Shown in pieces: positions 47,140-55,513 of a stretch of 64,000 nt of DNA (position 1 is the stretch's first letter; the number at the start of each line of letters is the position of its first letter). The notes under the pieces were generated by a model. It saw nothing but the letters and a program-made list of their open reading frames with translations, ran no database searches and was not told the origin of the DNA. Both the position numbers and the translations under genes were made by a program. The stretch comes from Alphaproteobacteria bacterium (GTDB taxonomy: Bacteria > Pseudomonadota > Alphaproteobacteria > Ferrovibrionales > Ferrovibrionaceae): contig JAFKFH010000009.1 in assembly GCA_017307375.1 (NCBI GenBank), positions 124,001-188,000 of the forward strand, read 5' to 3'.

Positions 47140-47652
47140 GGTGGTTTCCTTCACGGGTGAGGTTGTGGGGGGCTCGGGTGACGGTGCGGGGGGCGCGGGC
47201 GGCGGCACCGCCTCGCTGAATTCGAGGACGTCGCTGTCGGCTTCGGTCTCGGCGAATTCGACGGGGCGCAGGCCCTTCACGGCCGGCGGTTCGGCGCCAA
47301 GGAAGCCGACATGGCGCAGGTAGTAGGCGCCCGGCTTGGGGTTGCGCGGCGAGGTCGGGGAATAGAACGACGGCGAAATCTTCTTGTACCGGCCGGCATC
47401 GACCACCTCGGCGAAGGCCGGGTCGACCTGGTGGACCTCGGCTTCAAGGCCACCATCGGCGCCGACACGCAACCCCTGGACCCAGCCGAAGGCCGGATCG
47501 TCGGTCTTGGGGTGGCCGATCACCAGCGGCGCTTCGTGGACGGCCGGGTCGTAACCCGCGGCGATGGCTGCAAGGTCTGCCGCGCTGAACGCGACTTCGC
47601 GACCGCTGATGTCGGTATGGGTGCCGGTGCGGAAGATGTGAACGGGCTTCAT
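46660..47652 (-). CDS. Mu-like prohead protease with C-terminal scaffold (gpI-like)
   Basis: A 330-aa protein. The N-terminal half is a Mu gpI protease: APLVIGHPKTDDPAFGWVQGL with probable catalytic His, and ISPSFYSP with the Ser. After a Pro-rich linker (VPPPAPPAPSPEPPTTSP), a coiled coil (EEAARLEAENKTLQERLKAM) begins the scaffold part. An internal GTG at 47139 could give the scaffold alone, as gene Z does in Mu. Confidence 0.9.
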   Translation of the reverse strand: MKPVHIFRTGTHTDISGREVAFSAADLAAIAAGYDPAVHEAPLVIGHPKTDDPAFGWVQGLRVGADGGLEAEVHQVDPAFAEVVDAGRYKKISPSFYSPTSPRNPKPGAYYLRHVGFLGAEPPAVKGLRPVEFAETEADSDVLEFSEAVPPPAPPAPSPEPPTTSPVKETTVTPEEAARLEAENKTLQERLKAMTADVAAKEAALRHDVNLAFAEGLTREAKLAPKHRDVVVAVLDHLATPAGDGETLSFGEGNDKKPMAEALKSFLSDQPEIVALRDTATKDRAAGGADDEVSYAEGTDPERIALDKRIRAYASEHKVTYAVAAARVAK

Positions 47653-47685
47653 GCCGCCGAGGATGGCGGCGACACCCGGCCCGCG

Positions 47686-47704
47686 CTTTTAATCCGCTTT
47701 AGGG
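47686..47704 (-). repeat. 19-bp motif, copy before the protease operon
   Basis: CTTTTAATCCGCTTTAGGG on the plus strand. It matches the copy at 55576-55594 at 18 of 19 positions in the same orientation. It is 34 bp before the protease start and overlaps the stop of the HNH-like gene. It is the best candidate for a phage late promoter or activator site. Weaker relatives lie in other late-region gaps. Confidence 0.65.
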
Positions 47705-48060
47705 TTTCCCGGCGCGGCGGGTTGCTGCTGAAGCCGGCAACCCTGCTGCTTGCAGCCGAGGGCGCGGTTCTCGCTGGCGTCGATCACCCGCAGGTTGGCG
47801 GGCGCGGCGCATTCGTCGACGGTCATCCGGCGCAGCCAGCAGACCTTGACGGCGATGACGTGGTCAAGATCCTTCGACCCGGCCCGGCCGCGCTGGCGGC
47901 GCGGATCGATGACGTCGCGGTGGCGGCGATAGTTGCGTTCCGTCTCGGCGCGGACGGCACGGGCATAGGCCCGATATTCGGCGCTGCTGGCCGGCAGCGA
48001 TGGCGCAGGCGCCAGACCGATGAGCAAGACGACGAGGGCGGCAATCGCGTGACGGATCAC
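47689..48060 (-). CDS. Exported HNH-like protein inserted between head genes
   Basis: A 123-aa protein with a signal peptide (MIRHAIAALVVLLIGLAPAP, then ASSAEY). The mature part has a basic helix, then DLDHVIAVKVCWLRRMTVDE and NLRVIDASENRALG, which fit the His, Asn and Asn pattern of small HNH nuclease-like domains. Two Cys residues in a CKQQGC tail are also seen. In Mu no such gene lies between gpG and gpI, so this is an accessory gene. A nuclease acting in the periplasm is possible but the motif is incomplete. Confidence 0.6.
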   Translation of the reverse strand: MIRHAIAALVVLLIGLAPAPSLPASSAEYRAYARAVRAETERNYRRHRDVIDPRRQRGRAGSKDLDHVIAVKVCWLRRMTVDECAAPANLRVIDASENRALGCKQQGCRLQQQPAAPGNPKAD

Positions 48061-48102
48061 CGCGCCCCCCGCACGTCGCCCGAGGCCCGGGCCGCGACCG
48101 CC

Positions 48103-48121
48103 GACGTAAACCGTTTATAAA
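48103..48121. other. AT-rich palindromic element upstream of the HNH-like gene
   Basis: ACGTAAACCGTTTATAAAC lies in the 145-bp gap between the gpG-like and HNH-like genes. It contains the palindrome TAAACCGTTTA. It resembles the other TAAA-CGG-TTTA elements of this late region. The rest of the gap (48061-48205) holds no gene that I can support. Confidence 0.35.
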
Positions 48122-48205
48122 CCGCGCCCAGCGCCATGGCGGCCGATCCGGCTATGCCCGGGCCTGCCGGCCGCCTGCGGAGCCCCTGGGCGCGCCGTTC
48201 TGAAG

Positions 48206-48778
48206 TCATCGCGCGGCCGTCCGCATGTGGCGCAGGACGGCGTCCAGCACGGACCCGCGTGCCGCCGGTTGCAGGGTGCCGTCAGGCTCGACCGGCAGGA
48301 ACGGCCGGGCGGGCATCTCGAACGCGCGCTCGCCGATATTGAGCACGCCGATCCGCGTGCCGCGCCTGGCGCCGATCTTGCCGTCCTTGCGGCCGAGCTT
48401 GGCGAACCGGTTGCCCTTGAACCGCGCGAATTGCTGGCGCGCCGGCTGCCGGATGGTGCCGCCGAACTGGTGGATGGCGGCATAGACCGCGTTGGAGCCG
48501 ATGATGGCGCGCCGCGGCTCGACCCGCGTGGTGACGGACGCGGCCAAGCGCCCGGTGTCCTGCAGGATCATGCCGCCCTGGCGGCGCTCGGGCGGATTGC
48601 GCAGGGCGGCCCATTTCGGGCGGCCCTGCAGACTGAAGTTTCTCTCGGTCTCGCGGGCCAGCGCCCCGGCAATGGCGCGCATCGCCGGGGTGAGATCGGA
48701 CAGGCGCAGTTCCAGCGCCTTCAGCCCGGCCGCGACCTGCCGGTCATTGATGGTGATCTTCGCGAATGAATCGGTCAT
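48206..48778 (-). CDS. Virion morphogenesis protein (Mu gpG / P2 gpS-like)
   Basis: A 190-aa protein. Hallmarks are SFAKITINDRQVAAGLKALELRLSDL, ETERNFSLQGRPKWAAL and IHQFGGTIRQPARQQF (short motifs). It is needed for tail-head completion in Mu-like phages. The start at 48778 gives a 4-nt overlap with the gpF-like gene. Confidence 0.9.
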   Translation of the reverse strand: MTDSFAKITINDRQVAAGLKALELRLSDLTPAMRAIAGALARETERNFSLQGRPKWAALRNPPERRQGGMILQDTGRLAASVTTRVEPRRAIIGSNAVYAAIHQFGGTIRQPARQQFARFKGNRFAKLGRKDGKIGARRGTRIGVLNIGERAFEMPARPFLPVEPDGTLQPAARGSVLDAVLRHMRTAAR

Positions 48779-49605
48779 CGCAATTCGTCCCTCGCCAATG
48801 CCGCCAGGTCCCCGCCATAGGGGCCGGGTCGATTGGCGGCGGCGCCGGGATTGTAGGACCACCCGGGATCGGTCGCGACGGTGATTTGCTTCCGGCGATC
48901 GTCGGGATCGGGCAAGACGAGCGTGGCGACGGGGCGGACCTCGCCGGAGCGCCCGACCGGCACGTCCCTGCTGCCGAGGCGGCCGATGGACGTGTCCGGC
49001 TTGATCTTCCCATCGCGCATCTCACCCGCGGTCAAGGTGGTGACGCGACAGCGGCAGCCCCAGCCGTTCGGCGGATAGAAGGCGCGCCAGACCGGATCGT
49101 CGAAGCGGAACACCCGGCCATGCAGCGCCCGATGCGTCGGCCGGGTGCGGCGATCGAGGATGGCGACATACTGCCAGTAGGGCCGGTCATCAGCGTTGGC
49201 GAGCTGCTCGGCGTGGCGGCCGGCCATATAGGCGGTCTGCAGGTTGGTGCGGAAGATGATCTTGAGGCGCCGGGCGCTGCCGAGCTGGACGACTTCCTCG
49301 GCGCCGGTGTCCGGGTTCGTCATCAGGCGCCGGCCCCACCACCCCTTTGCCCGCAAGGTCTCGGTCAATTCCTTCTCGAACCAGCGTTCGGTCAGCCCGC
49401 CATCGAGGGCGGCCTGAACCGCCTGCCGGATGTCTTCGAGGATGTCGAGCCGGGTCACCTTGGCGACGGTGAAGGCTTTGGCCTGGGCGCCCTGCCAGAC
49501 GTCTTCCCAATCCCAAGAGATCGCGTAGCCCTTGCCCTGCAGATAGGCGACGGCTTCGGCAGGTTCGAGCGACATGCAGTAGGCGAGATCGACCGGGGCC
49601 GCCAT
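48775..49605 (-). CDS. Minor head protein (Mu gpF / SPP1 gp7-like)
   Basis: A 276-aa minor capsid protein. Hallmarks are IIFRTNLQTAYMAGRHAEQL and then TRPTHRALHGRVFRFDDPVWRAFYPPNGWGCRCRV (short motif), with the conserved GCRC. It is probably packed in the head and linked to the portal. The start abuts the portal stop by one base. Confidence 0.92.
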   Translation of the reverse strand: MAAPVDLAYCMSLEPAEAVAYLQGKGYAISWDWEDVWQGAQAKAFTVAKVTRLDILEDIRQAVQAALDGGLTERWFEKELTETLRAKGWWGRRLMTNPDTGAEEVVQLGSARRLKIIFRTNLQTAYMAGRHAEQLANADDRPYWQYVAILDRRTRPTHRALHGRVFRFDDPVWRAFYPPNGWGCRCRVTTLTAGEMRDGKIKPDTSIGRLGSRDVPVGRSGEVRPVATLVLPDPDDRRKQITVATDPGWSYNPGAAANRPGPYGGDLAALARDELR

Positions 49606-51105
49606 CTAGCGCCCCGCCTCGCGCGCGGCCGACAGGCGGCCCCACAGGTCGGCCACGAACAGCGCCCGGGCAAGCTGCCGCTGCAGGCCGGTCGCGTCCA
49701 TGTCGGGATAGGTACCAGCCAGCGCGCCCAGCAGTTCGTCGGGCGTCGCGCCGCCCTTCACCAGCTCGACCAGCGGGGCAAGCAAGGCCGCCTCGGCGTC
49801 CCCGAAGCCTTCCTGGTCGAACGCCCGCATCGCCTGGTCCAGCGCAACCTGGTCATGGGGCTCGTCCCGGCCCTCGGCAAAGGCGGGGTCGGCGGGCGCT
49901 TCCGCCGGCGGATCGGTCATGACCAGGTCCCCGTCCTGCAGGCTGTAGGCCCGCATGAAATAGGCGGGGGTCAGCCGAGCCCCGGCCTCGACCAGCGTCT
50001 TGTCGCGCTGGGCCTGGACCTGATCGACCTCCTCCTGTTCCCACAGCGAGAACGATGGCCGGTCAGCCCCGTCGAAGTTGAGGTCGCAAATCCAGCGGAT
50101 CAACTGGTTCAGCGGTTCGGCGATCAGCGCGGCGTCGCCGTCGCGGATCTCGCGGGTGACCTCCAAGCCGGCGGTCGCGGACGCCTTGTTCGCGCTGGCC
50201 TCGGTGGTCTGGTTCTGGCCGAGCAAGGCGATCGACACCTCGGAGCGGCAGAAATGCAAAAGCCTTTCATAGACCTCGGACGACGCGGCCTTGCCGGCCG
50301 CTTCCTTGATCTCGACCGAGGAATCGTCGGGGATCACCGCGACGGCGTCCTGGATCATCGCTTCGAGCTGGTCGGCGAACTTCTCGGTCTCGGCCGAGGT
50401 CGTGCCCCGAGGCTGCTTGCCGATAACGAAGGCGCTGCCGTACTTCTCGGTGAAGGTGACCCAGAACTTCAACCCGCCCTTCTTGAAGGTCGTCGGCCAG
50501 AACACCATCGAGAGATCGGGGAAGCCGTAGGGGTTGTCATAGGTCGCGTCCTGGGCCGCCACCAGGAACTTGCGTGGCGGCAACACCTCGCCCTCGGTCG
50601 AGCCACGCACGCGGAAACGAAGCTGGTTGGCCGGATCGAACTGGAACCAGTCGGCGGGCTTGGCGATCACGTCGACCGGGACGAGGTAGCGGCCGACCTT
50701 GCCCCACATGATTTCCAGCGGCTGATAGCCGTAGAGCGCCGCATCGAGCATCTCGCCGATGATCCGGTCGATGGGCAAGTCGGCGAAGATGTCCTCGATC
50801 GACTTGGCCACGCGTGATTTGGCCTGGCCGCGATCGAGGCCCCATTCCATCGCCTTGACGGCTGCCTTGCGGCGGCGGATGCAGCCGCCGACATGCGCGT
50901 CCGAGCGCAGTTCGCGATAGACCTTGATGTCCCGGCCGAGCCGCTTCAGCACGGGATCGGGGTTCGGCAGGACGTTGGACAGGCCGAGATAGTCGATCGA
51001 CCGCGACCGCGTGGCGATCTCGGCCGAGAGCGACCTGGCCTCGCCGAAGCTCACGAAATCATCAGGCGTGACCCAAAGGCCCTTGCCCCGGTTGACCGGT
51101 GTCAT
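49606..51105 (-). CDS. Portal protein (Mu gp29-like, DUF935)
   Basis: A 499-aa portal. Hallmarks are YRELRSDAHVGGCIRRRKAAVKAMEW, ALYGYQPLEIMWGK and the LGQNQTTEA motif (short motifs). It forms the dodecameric DNA gate. Start at 51105 gives a 4-nt overlap with the terminase stop; the long extension to 51204 is intergenic shadow. Confidence 0.93.
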   Translation of the reverse strand: MTPVNRGKGLWVTPDDFVSFGEARSLSAEIATRSRSIDYLGLSNVLPNPDPVLKRLGRDIKVYRELRSDAHVGGCIRRRKAAVKAMEWGLDRGQAKSRVAKSIEDIFADLPIDRIIGEMLDAALYGYQPLEIMWGKVGRYLVPVDVIAKPADWFQFDPANQLRFRVRGSTEGEVLPPRKFLVAAQDATYDNPYGFPDLSMVFWPTTFKKGGLKFWVTFTEKYGSAFVIGKQPRGTTSAETEKFADQLEAMIQDAVAVIPDDSSVEIKEAAGKAASSEVYERLLHFCRSEVSIALLGQNQTTEASANKASATAGLEVTREIRDGDAALIAEPLNQLIRWICDLNFDGADRPSFSLWEQEEVDQVQAQRDKTLVEAGARLTPAYFMRAYSLQDGDLVMTDPPAEAPADPAFAEGRDEPHDQVALDQAMRAFDQEGFGDAEAALLAPLVELVKGGATPDELLGALAGTYPDMDATGLQRQLARALFVADLWGRLSAAREAGR

Positions 51106-52724
51106 GCGTAACCTTCCGTGATCCGGCCGGCCTGGCGAGGACGGCGCGAGGCGGTGACCACCGGCCCCTTGTCGATTTCCAGCGTGGCGTACCACCCCAG
51201 GCAAAGCGCCACGGCGGCGTCGCCATGGCGGTAGAGATCGGGGTCCTTGACGTCGGCGGTGCGCGCCTTCTGCACCATGGGGATGCCGTCGACTTCCTCG
51301 ATCGCCCGGAGATCGTTGGCCAGGTTGTCGTCACGCGGCAGATCGATGGCGCCGTCCTCGAAGCCTTCGATGAACTTCGGCATGTACTGGCCGTACCAGG
51401 CCCGGCTGAGATTGACCTGATGGATACGGCTATGGCCGAACTTGTCGGCCGTGTACTCGGCGAGGGTCTGGCCCGAGCCCGTCGCGTCCATCGCCCCGCC
51501 ACCGAAGCGCGGCAGCCCGCCGATCAGCGTCCACAGGATCTGTTCCTGTTGGCGCGCCGGAACCTTGTGCATCTCGATGACGAAGGGCACCCGGCGGCGC
51601 CTGTCCGCGGCGATCTCATAGGGCGTGATCACCGAGAAATCGCGATGCCGGGCGAAGTCCTGGCCGAAGACGTGGCGGCGTTCGGTGTCGAGTTGCTTGA
51701 GCAGCGGCGCCAGGTTGCGGGCAATCCAGTCCTCGACCCAGGCGCGGCGCTCGCCATCCGGCCGGGCGGTGAAGTCGTCGTCCAGCACCAGGCGCAGGAC
51801 CGGGCGAGCCTCGGCCATCGCCGCGTCAATCCAGATGCCGGGCAGCGCCAGGCCGGAGCCGGCGCGGGGGATGGCGTCCAGTTCCTCGCGCATCGCCGCC
51901 TTGCGCGGGCCGTAGGCGGTGCGGATGCGGGTGTACCACTTCTTCTTGCCCTCGGCCGAGGGCGTCCAGCGGTTGACGAAGCAGACCCGCTCGTAAAGTC
52001 CGTTGCCAACCGCATCGTCGAAGGTGGCGGTGAAGACGGCTGCATCGGTGGTCGGACCGTAAAGGCCCTTCTCGATATCAATGATGAGCTGATTGAACGG
52101 GTTGGCCCGGCCATTGTGGCTGGAAATGATGGCGATGCGGCCACCCCAGATCAGCAGGGCGGTGGCGGCATCAAGGACGGCCTGGACGTCGCCATGGAAG
52201 GCGGCTTCGTCAATCACCACCTTGCCCTGCAGGCCGCGCAGCGACGCCGGCCGGGATGACAGCGCGACGATCTTGAAGCCCGAGGCGAAGCGGATGCGCC
52301 AGGCGGTGATCTTGCGGGTGTTCCCCTTCTCGTCCTGATCGTCGAACAGGAACTGTTCGATGTTGGACAGGCCCTGTCCCTGCGCCTCGGCGATCACGCG
52401 GGCGAAGGTCGCCGCGTAGCCGATGAATTCCAGGCCCTTGTCCTTCACGTCGGGGATGTAGAAGACGTCCATGCCGCCGGCCGCGCGCTTGGCACCCGCA
52501 ACCAACGTGTCGTCGAGCGCCTCGGCGAAGGTGATGCCGGTCCGCCGGCCCTTGGCGCAGACCTTCAGCACCGCGTCGATCCGCAGCCATTGTGCCTGGT
52601 GGCGCATCAGCACGCCTTCGGCAAGCGGGTCGAACTTGTCGGGCAGGCGGCGGACGGTGTCGGGCAGCTCGTCCCACTCGATCAGCCGCTCGGTATCCTT
52701 CAGGGGGGGCAGGGGCGCGGCCAT
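51102..52724 (-). CDS. Terminase large subunit (Mu gp28-like)
   Basis: A 540-aa ATPase-nuclease for headful packaging. Residues SRPASLRGLQGKVVIDEAAFHG show Walker B-like VVIDEAAF, and IISSHNGRANPFNQLI the coupling region; the nuclease part has FVIEMHKVPAR and GAMDATGSGQTLAEY (short motifs). Start at 52724 overlaps the small terminase stop by one base. Confidence 0.93.
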   Translation of the reverse strand: MAAPLPPLKDTERLIEWDELPDTVRRLPDKFDPLAEGVLMRHQAQWLRIDAVLKVCAKGRRTGITFAEALDDTLVAGAKRAAGGMDVFYIPDVKDKGLEFIGYAATFARVIAEAQGQGLSNIEQFLFDDQDEKGNTRKITAWRIRFASGFKIVALSSRPASLRGLQGKVVIDEAAFHGDVQAVLDAATALLIWGGRIAIISSHNGRANPFNQLIIDIEKGLYGPTTDAAVFTATFDDAVGNGLYERVCFVNRWTPSAEGKKKWYTRIRTAYGPRKAAMREELDAIPRAGSGLALPGIWIDAAMAEARPVLRLVLDDDFTARPDGERRAWVEDWIARNLAPLLKQLDTERRHVFGQDFARHRDFSVITPYEIAADRRRRVPFVIEMHKVPARQQEQILWTLIGGLPRFGGGAMDATGSGQTLAEYTADKFGHSRIHQVNLSRAWYGQYMPKFIEGFEDGAIDLPRDDNLANDLRAIEEVDGIPMVQKARTADVKDPDLYRHGDAAVALCLGWYATLEIDKGPVVTASRRPRQAGRITEGYA

Positions 52725-53242
52725 CAGCGAACACCCAACACTTTCTCGCGCCAGAACATGACCTGGTCCTCGTCCATGCCCTGCGCCCGCGCTTCCTTCT
52801 CGACGTTGTCAGCCGCGTCATCGAGCGCGCGGCGAACCTCGGCGGCCCACTTCTTCTGCACCACCGTCGCCTTGCCCAGCTCGGCAACGGCCTTGGCGGC
52901 GCTGGCGAGGTTGAGCTTGGCCGGATCCACTTCGAGTTCCATCAGCGCGCCGAACAGCTTCTCCTGCACCAGGCGGGTCAAAGCCTCGTTCACAGCCCCT
53001 TCTTCGTCGGGCGCGGCCTGGACCATGACGCGCGCCTGCTCACTGGCGAGCTTGAGCGCGTCCAGGCGCCGTTCGAAGCTTTGGCCGTATCGCTGCAGGG
53101 CGGACTTGGAGATGTCGAAGCCGCGCGCCGACAGTTCCTCCTGCAGTGCCCGATAGCCGGAGAAATTCCCGTCGACCAGGGCGCGGTCGAGCCATTCCTT
53201 GACCGCCCGCGGCAGGTTGACGGCCTTGGCCCGGGGCGGCAT
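52724..53242 (-). CDS. Small terminase-like protein (Mu gp27-like, DUF3486)
   Basis: A 172-aa helical protein with MPPRAKAVNLPRAVKEWLDRAL and ARGFDISKSALQRYGQSFERR (short motifs), the DUF3486 pattern of Mu gp27, thought to recognise pac DNA. The start at 53242 overlaps the gp26-like stop by one base. Confidence 0.88.
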   Translation of the reverse strand: MPPRAKAVNLPRAVKEWLDRALVDGNFSGYRALQEELSARGFDISKSALQRYGQSFERRLDALKLASEQARVMVQAAPDEEGAVNEALTRLVQEKLFGALMELEVDPAKLNLASAAKAVAELGKATVVQKKWAAEVRRALDDAADNVEKEARAQGMDEDQVMFWREKVLGVR

Positions 53243-53556
53243 CAGCCACCCCAATACTTGGTCGGGCGGCTGATGCCCGGCGCGCAATCGACCGTGTATT
53301 CGGCGATGTCGATGCCGTAGCGGGTCAGGTCGCAGAACCAGCGGCCGGACGGTTCCTTCTTGACGTCCAGCAAGCGGCGGTCGGCGAGGTAGTCAATTTC
53401 CCGGCGCATCTCCAGCGCTGTCGCATCGGGGTAGAGGCCCTGAATCGTGATCAGCACCACTTCCTCGTAAGCGCCGACCGGGCGGGCATTGTTGAGGGTC
53501 AACAGGATGAACCAGCGGATCGCCTCGCGGCGCGCCTTGGCCTGATCGATGTGCAT
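53242..53556 (-). CDS. Mu gp26-like protein
   Basis: A 104-aa protein starting MHIDQAKARREAIRWFILL. It has a winged-helix-like middle (DATALEMRREIDYLADRRLLDVKKEPSGRW, short motif) that is like Mu gp26. Function unknown; its place before the terminase suggests a role in packaging. Its start abuts the DUF2730 stop. Confidence 0.82.
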   Translation of the reverse strand: MHIDQAKARREAIRWFILLTLNNARPVGAYEEVVLITIQGLYPDATALEMRREIDYLADRRLLDVKKEPSGRWFCDLTRYGIDIAEYTVDCAPGISRPTKYWGG

Positions 53557-53921
53557 TACGCGATTCCCCGGAGCTGGAGGTTTTCGAGCTTCAGCGCGAG
53601 CGCGTCGAGCTTGGCCTCGATTATGGTCTGGTTGCGGATGAAGTCCTCGCGGCGGACGTAGCCGAGCGGCAGATCGGCGCGCAGGTCGGACAAAGCGAGG
53701 GCGAGTTCGTGCAGGCTGTTGGCGCTGGGCAGCGCCTCGACCCGGGTTTCGGTGGCGATGAAGCGCGCTTCGAGCCCGGCGATCCGGGCCGCGATCTCCT
53801 CGAACATCGCCCGGGTGGCGAAGACGGCGCGGGCGCGCAGCATCACCACGGTGGTGAAGGCCGAGGTGATCAGCGACAGCACCCCGCCGGCATAGTAGGC
53901 GTAGCCAACCCATTCCATCAC
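53556..53921 (-). CDS. DUF2730 family protein (Mu gp25-like)
   Basis: A 121-aa protein with one N-terminal TM helix (YAYYAGGVLSLITSAFTTVVML) and a coiled-coil tail (EEIAARIAGLEARFIATETRVEAL). DUF2730 proteins occur in the lysis/packaging junction of Mu-like phages and may act as spanin- or holin-associated proteins. It overlaps the holin-like gene by 4 nt. Confidence 0.82.
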   Translation of the reverse strand: MMEWVGYAYYAGGVLSLITSAFTTVVMLRARAVFATRAMFEEIAARIAGLEARFIATETRVEALPSANSLHELALALSDLRADLPLGYVRREDFIRNQTIIEAKLDALALKLENLQLRGIA

Positions 53922-54349
53922 TGGCCACCCCCACGGACCACCTTCATGGTCTCGACACCCTTGAACTTCTCGGCGGTGCGCAGGCTACCGATGCCGAGCA
54001 TGGCGAACATCAGCTCCCACAGATCGCCGTCGAGCGACGGCATCGGCGGGGTGCTGATGTTCAGCAGGTGCAGGACCCAGGTTGCCAGCGGCACGAAAAG
54101 ATAGGTGTAGCCGAAGGCCGCAACACCGACCCAGCCGAGGGCGGGACGCCAGCCGGCGACAAACACCGAGGGATGTTCGGCTTCCTGCAGGTTGATGGCG
54201 CGTTGCTCGGCCTCGGCCTTCGCCGCCAGGTCGATCGCGGCGCGGCGCAGCTCGGCTTCCTGCCGCGCACGCTCGTTGGGGTCGGGGATCAGGTCGAGAA
54301 CCTTCCTGATGACCGGCCCGCCGAGAAAACCCAGGATCGTTTCCAGCAT
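53918..54349 (-). CDS. Holin-like membrane protein (3TM holin type)
   Basis: A 143-aa protein. After a helical N part (ERARQEAELRRAAIDLAAKAEAEQRAINLQEAEH, short motif) come two hydrophobic segments (GWRPALGWVGVAAFGYTYLFVPL and LWELMFAMLGIGSL), as in the phage 3TM holin family (GWRP motif). It would open the membrane for the lysins. Start at 54349, 2 nt from the SleB-like gene stop. Confidence 0.82.
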   Translation of the reverse strand: MLETILGFLGGPVIRKVLDLIPDPNERARQEAELRRAAIDLAAKAEAEQRAINLQEAEHPSVFVAGWRPALGWVGVAAFGYTYLFVPLATWVLHLLNISTPPMPSLDGDLWELMFAMLGIGSLRTAEKFKGVETMKVVRGGGQ

Positions 54350-54351
54350 GA

Positions 54352-54825
54352 TCAGCCCCTCGGCCCTACGGGCGCATAGAAGACGTGGTGGCCGATGGTC
54401 GCGACCCGGTTCATCGGCGCGGTCCAGCGCGGCGGCCACACTTCGACCACCGGCGGGGCCTTGACGGCGTGATAGTGGGTGGCGCCGCCGGTCGGGTCGG
54501 TCTCGGCCGGGGCGTCGAACACGGCCGACACGATGCTGGCGATGGCGCGATAGCTGGAATCTTCCGGCATCAGCGCGGCAAGGCGGACGGCATTCGGGTC
54601 GCTCGCATTCCAGCAACTGAATTGCATCGGCATGCGGCAGGCGCTGGCCGGGGTGCCGTCCCCGAACAGCGGGTGCTGCATCCGGCGCCGCGCGACGAAC
54701 CGCGCCGCGACGGCCGCCCGGTTGCGGATTACCCAGGCAACGGCGGCCTGGCCCTCGGCCTCCTCGCCGCGGGCCTCGCCGAAGACAGTGCGGGTGACGG
54801 TCGAGAGATCGTCGACGGTCAGCAT
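54352..54825 (-). CDS. Cell wall hydrolase (SleB/Hydrolase_2-like)
   Basis: A 157-aa lysin-like protein. The pattern TRTVFGEARGEEAEGQAAVAWVIRNRA with the likely catalytic Glu is that of SleB-type hydrolases, and ATHYHA is also typical. It has no export signal; the holin would release it. It is one of two peptidoglycan enzymes in the lysis module. Its start overlaps the small acidic gene stop. Confidence 0.85.
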   Translation of the reverse strand: MLTVDDLSTVTRTVFGEARGEEAEGQAAVAWVIRNRAAVAARFVARRRMQHPLFGDGTPASACRMPMQFSCWNASDPNAVRLAALMPEDSSYRAIASIVSAVFDAPAETDPTGGATHYHAVKAPPVVEVWPPRWTAPMNRVATIGHHVFYAPVGPRG

Positions 54826-54986
54826 CAGCCGTTCTCCTCTTCGGCTTCGAGCCAGCCATCGTTCCACGCCGCGTTCATGTCCGGCGCGTCCTCGGGATCG
54901 TAGGGATTGGCGTCGATACCCTTGCCGGCCAGATAGGCGTCATAGCCTTCCGACTGGGGATCATCGTCGGCCTCGAAATCGTCCAT
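54825..54986 (-). CDS. Small acidic protein resembling ribosome modulation factor
   Basis: A 53-aa protein from ATG at 54986. The pattern GYDAYLAGKGIDANPYDPED then AAWNDGW is like the Rmf family (GY-x-AG-x-G, NPY, W-x-x-GW). It is much more acidic than E. coli Rmf, which is basic. It lies between the amidase and SleB-type genes and overlaps the latter (ATGA). Confidence 0.6.
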   Translation of the reverse strand: MDDFEADDDPQSEGYDAYLAGKGIDANPYDPEDAPDMNAAWNDGWLEAEEENG

Positions 54987-54988
54987 CG

Positions 54989-55513
54989 TCAGGCCCCCGC
55001 GAACACGTTGCGCGGCAGCGGGGTCATGCCGTTGGCCAGCCAGCCGGCGACGTCGAAGCCGGGGCATGTCTTGGTCCACTCGTTCGGCGTGACCCGGCCA
55101 TCGCCGTTGCGGTCGGGCGAGAAGTCGCGATGGCCGCAGATGCGCGCGGCGGGCCAGCGGCGGCGATAGTCTGCCACGACCGCCTGCAACGCGGACCATT
55201 GGGCCGGGGTGAAGGCATCGGTGCCGGCCATGCACACGCCGACCGAATTCTGGTTGAAGCCGGCGGCATGCGCCCCGACCTCGTCCAGGTGACGGCCGGT
55301 CGCGATGACGCCCGCGGTGTCGATGACCGTGTGATAGCCGATGGCCGATAGCATCGGGTTCTGCTGCTGGCGCCAGTAGATTTCGCGGCGGAAGCCGCGG
55401 GCTTCATGCCAGCCGTCGATGACGGCGGCGATGCTGGCAGAGCCGTGCGACAAGGCGCGGCCATTCGGCGTGGCCGAGCAGTGGATGACGATAAGGCGGA
55501 TGTCGCGGGGCAT
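54989..55513 (-). CDS. N-acetylmuramoyl-L-alanine amidase (endolysin)
   Basis: A 174-aa Amidase_2 enzyme that cuts the muramic acid-peptide bond. Likely zinc ligands are His11 (VIHCSAT), His128 (ICGHRD) and Cys150 (KTCPGFD), with GYH at 59-61. Between the last two lies an EF-hand-like loop, DRNGDGRVTPNE. It is the first gene of the late operon and follows the 19-bp motif. No signal peptide. Confidence 0.92.
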   Translation of the reverse strand: MPRDIRLIVIHCSATPNGRALSHGSASIAAVIDGWHEARGFRREIYWRQQQNPMLSAIGYHTVIDTAGVIATGRHLDEVGAHAAGFNQNSVGVCMAGTDAFTPAQWSALQAVVADYRRRWPAARICGHRDFSPDRNGDGRVTPNEWTKTCPGFDVAGWLANGMTPLPRNVFAGA

